Source of the DNA: Prevotellaceae bacterium
Lineage (GTDB): Bacteria > Bacteroidota > Bacteroidia > Bacteroidales > Bacteroidaceae
Direction: 5' to 3'
DNA length: 64,000 nt
Assembly (NCBI GenBank): GCA_021204865.1
Contig: JAJPYQ010000032.1
Location: 33,014 to 97,013, forward strand
Under the pieces are notes generated by a model. That model was not told the DNA's origin and did not search any database. It worked only from the letters and a program-made list of their open reading frames with translations. Below are positions 36,246 to 43,058 of this stretch, one piece after another (within the stretch, counting starts at the first letter, position 1; each line of letters starts with the position of its first letter). Both the position numbers and the translations under genes were made by a program.

Positions 36246-37195
36246 TGACTTCCCTCGTCTTCGTTACCTAACTTATTGTAAGAGTTGCCGATGTACTCGT
36301 AGGCTATTTGCAGGGTGGAGCAGTTGGGTATCGCCGCGCATTTGGTCATAGCCGTGATGCAGTCCTCATAACGTCCCAAGTCGTAGTATATTCTCCCAAG
36401 TGTGTCCCAGCTGGCCTCGTTTGCATCTGTTTTGACTGACTGCTCCGCATAAGGTAAGCCCAATTCTGGCTTGCCCTGTTCGTAGTAATACCACCCCAGA
36501 CTGTTCTGCGCACCAGCATGTCCTTGCTCAGCTGCCTTGCGATACCACTTCGCAGCTTCCTCCTTGTTCTGGGGAACTCCTTTGCCATTGTCATAGCACA
36601 CTCCCAGATTGTTTTGAGCCCACTTGTTACCTTGCTCAGCTGCCTTGCGGTACCACTTCACGGCTTCCTCTAAGTTCTGTTCAACACCTTCGCCATTGTC
36701 ATAGCTATATCCCAGATTGTACTGAGCGACAGCATTCCCCTGCTCGGCAGCCTTGCGGTACCACTTCACGGCTTCCTCTAAGTTCTGTGGTACGCCTTCG
36801 CCATTGTCATAGCACACTCCCAGATTATTCAATGCCTCGGCGAATTGTGGGGAAGAGAATCCTTGTTCGGCTGCCATTGAGTACCATCTGGTGGCTTCCT
36901 CGTAGTCTTGCGTCACGCCAGTGCCGTTGTAGTAGCACTGTCCCAGTTTGTATTGAGAATATGCGTCCCCAAACATAGCGGCTTTCCTGTAGGAGCGGAA
37001 CTTGGATTTATTTTGGATTGATTCTATGGCTGAACCTATACCATAAACGATACCATAATAGATACCACCGATGATAACGGCGGTAAAACAATAGGAAGCT
37101 ATCTCTATGATAGTATCACCCACATTGCACGCAGTCACGGATAGGGACAACGCCATTATCAGCAGAGCCTTACATGTTAGCCTTATCGCTTTCAT
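36149..37195 (-). CDS. Sel1/TPR lipoprotein, C-terminus altered by deletion
   Basis: A 348-residue protein with a lipoprotein signal (ALSLSVTAC, Cys23), a second hydrophobic segment about 37-57 (FTAVIIGGIYYGIVYGIGSAI), Sel1 repeats about 70-225 (AQYNLGYSYDNGEGVEQNLEEAVKWYRKAAEQGN and similar) and a TPR tail about 230-320. The tail (GRIYYDLGRYEDCITAMTKC) is almost base-identical to the TPR gene at 25214. After LEKAK the frame runs into shifted FISUMP sequence and ends with GARGECPRGVR, which is not meaningful. The intact ancestor was probably a TPR/Sel1-FISUMP fusion like 25214. Confidence 0.75.
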   Translation of the reverse strand: MKAIRLTCKALLIMALSLSVTACNVGDTIIEIASYCFTAVIIGGIYYGIVYGIGSAIESIQNKSKFRSYRKAAMFGDAYSQYKLGQCYYNGTGVTQDYEEATRWYSMAAEQGFSSPQFAEALNNLGVCYDNGEGVPQNLEEAVKWYRKAAEQGNAVAQYNLGYSYDNGEGVEQNLEEAVKWYRKAAEQGNKWAQNNLGVCYDNGKGVPQNKEEAAKWYRKAAEQGHAGAQNSLGWYYYEQGKPELGLPYAEQSVKTDANEASWDTLGRIYYDLGRYEDCITAMTKCAAIPNCSTLQIAYEYIGNSYNKLGNEDEGSQWLEKAKYQAGWTTMPPAPTGAARGECPRGVR

Positions 37196-37211
37196 AGTCT
37201 TGAATCGGTTG

Positions 37212-37505
37212 TCAACGTTCGTCGTACTTCTTGATCTTCTTCGCCATTCCGAACGTGTCGAGCTTCGCCTTGAACACTTGGCAGCAATCCTTGCAGAAGT
37301 ACTGGTGGTAGCCAGTCTCCAGGGCGAGCTTTCTCACCAGCAGTCCGGATAACGACACCCCAGCCGCGCCCACCAACGTCGAGACAACCGCCCCTCCCAG
37401 CACACCGCCCACCTGAGCGATGCCACGGGTGAGCTTTCCTTTCGCGGTCTTCTTCACGTTGAGACTGCCGCAGTAAGGACATTGAACAGTTACACTACTA
37501 CTCAT
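37212..37505 (-). CDS. Small zinc-ribbon membrane-associated protein
   Basis: A 97-residue protein with CPYCGSLN near the start and CKDC near the end, a split zinc ribbon, around a Gly/Ala/Val-rich hydrophobic stretch (GGVLGGAVVSTLVGAAGVSLSG) that could span or insert in the membrane. It belongs to a minus-strand group with the J-domain gene (25-nt gap). Function not recognised. Confidence 0.6.
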   Translation of the reverse strand: MSSSVTVQCPYCGSLNVKKTAKGKLTRGIAQVGGVLGGAVVSTLVGAAGVSLSGLLVRKLALETGYHQYFCKDCCQVFKAKLDTFGMAKKIKKYDER

Positions 37506-37530
37506 TTTGATCTGTCTTTTGATGATTTAA

Positions 37531-37788
37531 CTATAGCTTTCCCTTGATTTCTTTCTCCAGCTTGACAAGCTCTGAGTAGTTGAAGCGGTTGTCGTTGACA
37601 CGCCTCATCAGCTCCTCAGCCAGTTTCTTCTCGTCGGGGTTCTCATAGTGGTCGGGATGCACACTGTTCGCCAGCCTCTTGTATAGCGAGCGTGCCCGCA
37701 CGATGCCGTCCACCACATTCGCGCTCTCGTCACGCCTTGTCTTTCTCCTCAACCTCAGGCGGTTGATGTATCTCATCAGGATGTTCAT
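37531..37788 (-). CDS. Mini J-domain protein
   Basis: An 85-residue basic protein. SLYKRLANSVHPDHYENPDEKK carries the HPD tripeptide of J-domains, and NDNRFNYSELVKLEKEI resembles the following helix. In the family this motif stimulates Hsp70 ATPase. The protein is little more than helices II-IV of a J-domain preceded by a Lys/Arg-rich N-terminus. It overlaps the upstream gene by 4 nt (ATGA), so the two are translationally coupled. Confidence 0.65.
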   Translation of the reverse strand: MNILMRYINRLRLRRKTRRDESANVVDGIVRARSLYKRLANSVHPDHYENPDEKKLAEELMRRVNDNRFNYSELVKLEKEIKGKL

Positions 37789-38204
37789 GACGGCTTGCCT
37801 ATGAAGTAGTTGCTAAGGTTGGCGAACTTCGCCAGAGGGTAGAGTTGCTTCATTCCCGTCGTCTTGCCCTTTATCACGAGTGTGTCGAAGCCCATCGCCA
37901 TCAGCTGGCGCACGAACTGGGCGTTCCCCGTCACGTACGAGGCAAGCTCCTTCATCTCCCCTGAGGTCAGGCGGAAGTCGTTCTCGATGCTGATCTTGAA
38001 GCCGCTCCTGAGCCACATTGCGCTCATCTCGTGGCGGAAGTCGCTCACACCCTGGGTGATTGACACCTTGCACAGCCTGCCGAACTCTCCGCTTGTGAAG
38101 TACTCCATAAATGCCGTGTTCATCTGGCTGATTATTCTCACACGCTCGAACGAGCCGTCCATAATGACGTTGATAATGTTGGTGATCAGTGTTTTTAAGG
38201 TCAT
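37785..38204 (-). CDS. Hypothetical protein coupled to the J-domain gene
   Basis: A 139-residue protein, not recognised. It is mostly helical by eye (LITNIINVIMDGSFERVRIISQM; GEMKELASYVTGNAQFVRQLMAMG) with no signal peptide. It overlaps the mini J-domain gene, so it may be its partner or client. Confidence 0.55.
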   Translation of the reverse strand: MTLKTLITNIINVIMDGSFERVRIISQMNTAFMEYFTSGEFGRLCKVSITQGVSDFRHEMSAMWLRSGFKISIENDFRLTSGEMKELASYVTGNAQFVRQLMAMGFDTLVIKGKTTGMKQLYPLAKFANLSNYFIGKPS

Positions 38205-38234
38205 AGTCTTGATATAGTTTGATTGATAATGTGC

Positions 38235-38438
38235 CTACCCGAAAAGGAACTTGAACAGCCAGATGACGATGAATATGCCAAGGCCTGCCAGCAGTATGCG
38301 CCACACGCAACCCGCCGCCAATAATCCGCCTCCGAGGCATCCTCCCAAAGTGTCTCCCACTTTGTCTTTCCCGTCAGAGAGCAGGAAGCCCAGCACTCCG
38401 CCTATAACGGCGATGATTACTACAACCCAGAACCACAT
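38235..38438 (-). CDS. Small two-helix membrane protein
   Basis: A 67-residue protein with two hydrophobic helices (WFWVVVIIAVIGGVLGFLL; LLAGLGIFIVIWLFKFLF) separated by a Gly-rich hinge (GDTLGGCLGGGLLAAGC). It is the first gene downstream of the right copy of the 256-bp leader and heads the zinc-ribbon/J-domain set. Function unknown. Confidence 0.55.
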   Translation of the reverse strand: MWFWVVVIIAVIGGVLGFLLSDGKDKVGDTLGGCLGGGLLAAGCVWRILLAGLGIFIVIWLFKFLFG

Positions 38439-38499
38439 AGTTCCCTCCTTTCCGTTGTTTTCATGTCTTCTATTGTTTTGTCGGTATCAGTGTCTGTGT

Positions 38500-38755
38500 G
38501 GCCTGGAGCTTGGGCAACAAAAAACGTGGACCGATTCTTCGTCTACGTCTTCTGAGGTATAGCCAAAACCATTGCAGTCATATACGAGTAAAAGCCCACG
38601 CGTTCCGCGTGAGCATCGGCTTAAACCCTTGACTGCCTCGTAAACTGGCTATTTACAGAAGACAAGAACGTAAGCTAACGCTTTATCTAAGTGTCCTACT
38701 CTTGGTCTTTACATATCGGTGCGGTTTACGGTTTGTGTCGCGAAGGTAGGCAATT
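38500..38755. repeat. 256-bp inverted repeat, right copy
   Basis: The reverse complement of 24354-24610 with about five differences. The two copies enclose about 13.9 kb that includes purF-carA-carB. It contains the second copy of the putative RNA. Confidence 0.9.
38590..38735 (-). ncRNA. Putative small RNA or attenuating leader, copy 2
   Basis: Starts after TACCTTCG (38748-38741) and ends at the same GCCCACGCG/CGCGTGAGC hairpin and T-run as copy 1. It differs from copy 1 at two bases within the RNA. Confidence 0.5.
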
Positions 38756-38802
38756 ATCCGCATTCGCACCGCATGTGGTCGGGGAAAAACTTGCGGCAAT
38801 CT

Positions 38803-38928
38803 GGAAACACCCACCTGTCCTGGGCATATAGGGAATGGTATGGTGGGTGGTCTTTCGTGGCGGGGAGGGGCATAAGAAAACACCTACCAACCTCTCCGTA
38901 TAGGCGGGGGGATTGGTAGGTGGTTTTA
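38803..38928. repeat. Island palindromes, copies 8 and 9
   Basis: Copy 8 (38803-38856) and copy 9 (38877-38928) have AAACACCCACC and AAACACCTACCAACC arms with matching GGTGGGTGG and GGTAGGTGGTTTT arms. Copy 9 is 20 nt from the 3' end of the 38948 gene. Between 38439 and 38948 nothing else is seen besides the leader repeat. Confidence 0.85.
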
Positions 38929-38947
38929 GAGAGTAAGCTCAGAGGGC

Positions 38948-39190
38948 TTACAGCAACTTGTACATTTTGCCGTCGCGCTTGAGCTTGCGGGCCTCGACGA
39001 GAGAGTTGATGATCAGGTCGGCGAGCTCGTTGTCCTCGCTGTTGGTGCGCTCCCTTCGGAAGTTGAACGTGTAGCCGAGCTCCAGCTTGACGTTGGCTCT
39101 CAGGTAGCGGTGGTCGAGCCACTGCTTGCCTGAGTTCCCGAAGACGCGGGAGACTATCTCCCGCGACTTCTCGAGCCCGCGGCGCGTCAT
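38948..39190 (-). CDS. Hypothetical basic protein
   Basis: An 80-residue Lys/Arg-rich protein, not recognised (RGLEKSREIVSRVFGNSGKQ ... LIINSLVEARKLKRDGKMY). Its start overlaps the stop of the 39187 gene (ATGA). It is the last gene of the AAA ATPase operon. Confidence 0.5.
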   Translation of the reverse strand: MTRRGLEKSREIVSRVFGNSGKQWLDHRYLRANVKLELGYTFNFRRERTNSEDNELADLIINSLVEARKLKRDGKMYKLL

Positions 39191-39594
39191 CGCAGCACCT
39201 CCTTCCTTTTTGAGGTGATCAGTCTCATCATCCCCACAGCAGCCAGTGTGTGGCGCGCGCTGAGGTCGAGGTTGACTGTCGGCCGCAGCTTACTGTCGAT
39301 GCCGTAGCGGAGCACGTCCTGGTCCACAAGGTAGTCGATGACGTTCAGGATGAAGATCCTCTCCTTCGGCAGGTTGTCCTTTGTCACCTCTGCATTGTAG
39401 CCACGGTAGTACTGAAGGGGGTCTTTTGTGAGTTCCGACATCAGGACACCCTTGGGGCGGTTGTGCTGGAAGTACTCGTCCCACAGGTAGGATAGCACAG
39501 CGTAGGTGCTTTCCACGCTCTTCACGCCCCATCCGAGGCAGTTAGTCACTGCGGCGCAGTTAGGATCGCGCCAGAAAATTTTCTTTTTTGTCAT
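39187..39594 (-). CDS. Hypothetical protein of the AAA ATPase operon
   Basis: A 135-residue protein, not recognised. It is compact and mixed in composition, with VESTYAVLSYLWDEYFQ and ERIFILNVIDYLVDQDVLRYGI suggesting a winged-helix-like region. It lies 12 nt after the ATPase gene and overlaps the next gene by 4 nt. Confidence 0.5.
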   Translation of the reverse strand: MTKKKIFWRDPNCAAVTNCLGWGVKSVESTYAVLSYLWDEYFQHNRPKGVLMSELTKDPLQYYRGYNAEVTKDNLPKERIFILNVIDYLVDQDVLRYGIDSKLRPTVNLDLSARHTLAAVGMMRLITSKRKEVLR

Positions 39595-39606
39595 ATTAAT
39601 TGAACA

Positions 39607-40890
39607 TTAAAGGTTAAACACAATAGGCTCGTCGCCTTCTACTTTACACTCAATGAACGCGTCAACCATACGGTCGACCTCCTCATCGTCGATCTGCTCA
39701 AACACGGCGTCTTCCGCGTCCGCGCCGTCGTCCTCGCCGGGTGGCGGCAGGAGGTATTGCTGCCCTTTGCGGACGATCAGTCCCTCCTTTACCATCGTGG
39801 TGATCTTCCTGTCGACGGTCACCTCCGCCTTCTGCCCGAGGTCCATGATGCCGTCGAGCAGCTCGCGTCTGGTCATAGCGTCCGCCCCTTTCCTGGTGAA
39901 CGCCTGCCTTGCCCAGTCGAAGTACCTCTTCAGGGTCTCCTCTGCCTGCGAGAGGGTCTCCACCTTGTCGCAAGCCACGGGCAGGGCGAGTCCGTCCCGG
40001 GTCTTCCGGATGGTGTAGGCGAAGGGGGCGAAGGGCTCCCCGCGTGTCCCCCTCTCGTGGGGCTTCACGGTGTTCCTTCCGTCCCTGCCGCTCACCATCA
40101 GGGAGCTGTACCCCTTCTGCAGGAGGAACCTGCCGATGTGGCCTCGCGCCTGGTCGGTGCCCATGTTGGTATGCAAGACGAGCAGGATGGCGCACTGGTA
40201 GCGGTCGCAGAGCTTGCGGAGCCAGCATATTGCGCGCTTGCTGCCGACCTCGTCGTTCATGGAGGGCACGAGGTCAATCAAGCCGTCCACCACGGCAAGG
40301 TCAGGACGCTCCGCCTTGATCCACCTTGCTATGCGCTCGCGCCTGAGGCTCTCGGAGTCGAGCAGGCCGCTCCGCTCGTCCTCAGCGTCCAGCAGGTCGA
40401 TGTAGCGCAGGCGTGGGTTGCTCTGAGCGTCGGCGGTGCCGCTGAGACGCTTGATCTTCCACATCAGGGTGACGCCGCCCTCGCTCTTGCCCTGCTCCGT
40501 GTCGAAGTAGATCACCCTCAGGTCATCCCTCGCGGCGGCCAGCCCCAGCTGCGCCTGGCCCAGTGTGGCGGCTGCCAAGGCGGCGCATAGGGTGGACTTG
40601 CCCACCTTCGAGTCGCCGATGACGCTGGTCATGCCGCCACGGATGAGTATGGGCACGCCCGTCTCCTGCTGCACCATGAGTGGCTGCACCCCCGCCAGCC
40701 GGGCAGTCTGGCTGAGCTCGTCCTTGCGGATGTCGTGCCCCGTGGAGTCGATGTAGACCCTCTCGTCCACTGTCTTCGTGGAGTTTGCTTCGTTGGAAGC
40801 GTTGTCTTGGCTTTCGCCGGCCTTCTGAGCAGCGGCCTCCTTGAGGTCCTGCTCTGCCTGCCGAGGCAGGTCGTTAGTTTGATTATTCAT
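39607..40890 (-). CDS. RepA/RecA-like AAA ATPase
   Basis: A 427-residue P-loop ATPase. The Walker A motif is VIGDSKVGKSTLCAALAAAT, Walker B-like strands are LRVIYFDTEQGKS and LAVVDGLIDLVP, and a sensor-like stretch is AILLVLHTNMGTD. This is the AAA_25/RepA helicase-like group found in Bacteroidetes mobile and accessory operons. The C-terminal 80 residues look like a winged helix (TRRELLDGIMDLGQKAEVTVDRKI) with an acidic tail. The ORF track starts 36 codons earlier, upstream of the promoter; ATG 40890 (NNQTNDLP) is preferred. No integrase or primase lies beside it. Confidence 0.75.
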   Translation of the reverse strand: MNNQTNDLPRQAEQDLKEAAAQKAGESQDNASNEANSTKTVDERVYIDSTGHDIRKDELSQTARLAGVQPLMVQQETGVPILIRGGMTSVIGDSKVGKSTLCAALAAATLGQAQLGLAAARDDLRVIYFDTEQGKSEGGVTLMWKIKRLSGTADAQSNPRLRYIDLLDAEDERSGLLDSESLRRERIARWIKAERPDLAVVDGLIDLVPSMNDEVGSKRAICWLRKLCDRYQCAILLVLHTNMGTDQARGHIGRFLLQKGYSSLMVSGRDGRNTVKPHERGTRGEPFAPFAYTIRKTRDGLALPVACDKVETLSQAEETLKRYFDWARQAFTRKGADAMTRRELLDGIMDLGQKAEVTVDRKITTMVKEGLIVRKGQQYLLPPPGEDDGADAEDAVFEQIDDEEVDRMVDAFIECKVEGDEPIVFNL

Positions 40891-40914
40891 AGTCTTGCTT
40901 TTTAAAGACATCGA

Positions 40915-40922
40915 CAAAGGTA
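40915..40922 (-). promoter_or_regulatory. -7 promoter element for the AAA ATPase operon
   Basis: TACCTTTG on the minus strand, 24 nt before ATG 40890. Confidence 0.55.
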
Positions 40923-40976
40923 GAGGGGTTCTCAGGGGCTGCATATAGTGCGGTATTGCGGCACAATATGGCGCAA

Positions 40977-41014
40977 TAAAAAAAGGCGCCCTCCTCATCT
41001 TTGGAGAGTGCCTC
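40977..41014 (-). terminator. Terminator of the 41044 gene
   Basis: On the minus strand GGCACTCTCC and GGAGGGCGCC form a stem with one mismatch and one wobble, followed by seven T residues, 30 nt after the stop codon. Confidence 0.7.
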
Positions 41015-41043
41015 TTGTGGCTTAGGTTATGCCCTGGTAAGGT

Positions 41044-41934
41044 CTAATCCTCGCCGTAGAGCAGGTCGTCGATCCCGCTCCTCCACTTCTGGGGCTTGTT
41101 GTGGGGGACGTCCTGTATCTGGGAGTACGAGGAGTGGAGGCCCTTCTTTCCGAACACCTCTTCCAGCTCCTTCCACGGCGGGGCGACCGTTTCCTTTTGG
41201 CGGTACAGCTCGCTGAGGAAATACGCCAGGCTGGCATTGGAGCCTTTCCACTTGTAGTGGTCGCCGTCCGTCTCGTCCATGAAGCCCTCCTCGACGGCTC
41301 TCTTGAAGAACTTGAGTGCCGTGTCGGTCTTCCACGACTGCCGCGGTCGAGTGCCTTCGACAGGCGTGTCGCTGAGCCGCGACAGCCTATGAACTACACG
41401 TGCCACCCCGAGGCACAGCCTCTCCAGCCACCCGGCGTTGTCCCACTCCTCGTCTTGAGGCTCGAGAGGCTCCCGCTCCTCCGTTATCCTCCTGAGCAGC
41501 CCTGTGTCAAGCTGCCTCGTCTCATGGCCGTCACTCACAGAGTACCCCTCGAGCGTGGACAGGAGGCGAACCCCGCCGAAGAACCACTGCCTGTTCTCGA
41601 ACCAGCGCATGCCCAGGCAGCCGAGAGCCTCGTCAACGGCCGCCCTCCTCTGCTCGGCGCTCATCTTCCTCGCCATCGCCTCCAGCTGCTCCAGCGCCTC
41701 GTCCTCCTGCCGTCGGTTGAGCTCACTGTACCAAGGCACTCCTGGCCAGCCCCCAGCCTCCGCCACTTCCTCCCGAGCGGGCAGATACTCGACAAGCCTC
41801 TCCCCCGGGTCCACCAACAGCCTCAGGCGCGCCTGGCCCTCGCCCGACCAGTACAGCGACACTATGATGTCCGCAAACTCCTTGGTCGCCTTAAGGCGGC
41901 TCTTCACATAGTCCATACTTTCCATGGTCTTCAT
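41044..41934 (-). CDS. Hypothetical cytosolic protein (possibly DUF6043-like)
   Basis: A 296-residue acidic helical protein without a signal peptide. The end part GSNASLAYFLSELYRQ ... PPWKELEEVFGKKGL resembles Bacteroides proteins annotated DUF6043, but I hold this loosely. A TAACTTCG element (41958-41951, minus) could be its promoter and a terminator follows the gene, so it is probably monocistronic. Confidence 0.5.
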   Translation of the reverse strand: MKTMESMDYVKSRLKATKEFADIIVSLYWSGEGQARLRLLVDPGERLVEYLPAREEVAEAGGWPGVPWYSELNRRQEDEALEQLEAMARKMSAEQRRAAVDEALGCLGMRWFENRQWFFGGVRLLSTLEGYSVSDGHETRQLDTGLLRRITEEREPLEPQDEEWDNAGWLERLCLGVARVVHRLSRLSDTPVEGTRPRQSWKTDTALKFFKRAVEEGFMDETDGDHYKWKGSNASLAYFLSELYRQKETVAPPWKELEEVFGKKGLHSSYSQIQDVPHNKPQKWRSGIDDLLYGED

Positions 41935-42114
41935 AAGCTGTCCTCCTGCGCGAAGTTACGCGTTTCTCCCCGACATACCGCAAGGGTGTGGCAAATTCGT
42001 CATCCCGCGCCCTCGGATTTGGCCTCGCCTCATACCTTATATATAATTGCCTTAAAGGGAGCTCTTGCAAGAGAGAAGCAGATAAGGAATCACAAACAAA
42101 ACAACATCACGCTT

Positions 42115-42633
42115 ATGGCAATCAATTACTCAAAGGTACTCAAGCAAGTGCCCGTCGGCTCCGGCACCTACAAGGTGTACGCCCAGGCGCAGACCACCCA
42201 GATCTGGGGTCTCGACGAGTTCGCCCAGCACATCCACGACCACAACTCCGTCGCCTCGAAGGGCATGATACTGCTCATCCTGACCGACATGGTGACCTGC
42301 CTCAAGGAGAAACTTCTTGACGGGGTGAAGGTAAGGCTCGGCGACTTCGGCTCGTTCTGGCTCTCGCTCCACAGCCACGGCGAGGACAACGCCGACGACT
42401 TCACCGCACAGGACATCACAGGCATCACCCTCAGCTTCACCGCGGGCAGCTCAATGACGAGCGACGAGCTGATGAAGGACGCGACGTTCGAGTTCGTCGG
42501 CACCCGCGCGCAGCAAGCCGAGACCAGGGCGCAGCGCAACGCCGACCTCAACGAGCAGGCCGGCGGCTCCAGCTCCAGCTCGCAGAGCGGCTCAGGCTCG
42601 CAGAGCGGCGCAGGCGGCGAAGGAGATGACTAA
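42115..42633 (+). CDS. HU-family DNA-binding protein with disordered tail
   Basis: A 172-residue protein of the HU-related Bacteroidetes group. The HU fold covers about 1-125 (DEFAQHIHDHNSVASKGMILLILTDMVTCLKEKLLDGVKVRLGDFGSFWLSL). A low-complexity tail of Ser, Gly and Gln ends in acidic residues. The ORF track merges it into a longer upstream frame (41101); ATG 42115 after AACATCACGCTT is the family start. The smalltalk ORF overlaps its stop. Confidence 0.85.
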   Translation: MAINYSKVLKQVPVGSGTYKVYAQAQTTQIWGLDEFAQHIHDHNSVASKGMILLILTDMVTCLKEKLLDGVKVRLGDFGSFWLSLHSHGEDNADDFTAQDITGITLSFTAGSSMTSDELMKDATFEFVGTRAQQAETRAQRNADLNEQAGGSSSSSQSGSGSQSGAGGEGDD

Positions 42634-42740
42634 TGGCCGAGATGACAAGGAAGACGTGGCTTCAGGTCCTGCTGCAAGTGCTCTCCGCGCTTGTCGGGGC
42701 GTTGACCGCAGCGATAACGAACTCCTGCATAGGGGCTTGA
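42633..42740 (+). CDS. Smalltalk-type micropeptide
   Basis: A 35-residue ORF too short for the track, with its ATG overlapping the HU stop (TAATG). It reads MAEMTRKTWLQVLLQVLSAL then VGALTAAITNSCIGA. A basic start with a Trp, one amphipathic or membrane helix and a terminal Ser-Cys fit the 'smalltalk' family found after HU-like genes in Bacteroidales. Its function is unknown. Confidence 0.75.
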   Translation: MAEMTRKTWLQVLLQVLSALVGALTAAITNSCIGA

Positions 42741-42823
42741 CGAGACACACAAGACGCTGACACGAGGACACGTGGGAGAGGCGCGACCCCTCCCTCGTTT
42801 TACGGAGAAGAAAAAGCATGAAC

Positions 42824-42871
42824 AGCCCGCGGGGGAGAAGCTTTGAGAGCCGACCCTGTCGCGGGCTTTTT
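42824..42871 (+). terminator. Terminator after the HU-smalltalk pair
   Basis: AGCCCGCG pairs with CGCGGGCT across a 27-nt loop and is followed by TTTTT. It lies 84 nt after the smalltalk stop. Confidence 0.75.
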
Positions 42872-42900
42872 CGTGCCCTCAAGGCAGAGACACCTGTCTT

Positions 42901-42950
42901 AAACACCACCTACCAACCTTTCCCTATATAGGCAGGACAGGTGGGTGTTT
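42901..42950. repeat. Island palindrome, copy 10
   Basis: AAACACCACCTACCAACC pairs imperfectly with GGCAGGACAGGTGGGTGTTT around CCCTATATA. Confidence 0.85.
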
Positions 42951-43006
42951 CCTGTCCCCCGCATAATTTTACCCGCCCGCTTGCCGTGTGTTTGCGGATT
43001 ATTGCC

Positions 43007-43014
43007 TACCTTCG
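43007..43014 (+). promoter_or_regulatory. -7-like element for the 43059 Sel1 gene
   Basis: TACCTTCG, the same variant as in the right leader copy, preceded by ATTGCC as in both leader copies. It lies 45 nt before the GTG start and no leader RNA intervenes. Confidence 0.5.
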
Positions 43015-43058
43015 CGCCAGACGAACATAAAGACACTGAAACCACTAAAACAATAGCT

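Noticed and set aside
41101-42633. 510-aa ORF taken as one gene
   Set aside because: Its first 338 codons are antisense to the 41044 gene and intergenic; only the HU-like part from ATG 42115 is real.
38948-42740. Prophage or integrative element around the AAA ATPase, HU-like protein and smalltalk genes
   Set aside because: No integrase, relaxase, structural phage gene or attachment repeat is visible; the set also occurs in chromosomes as an accessory group.
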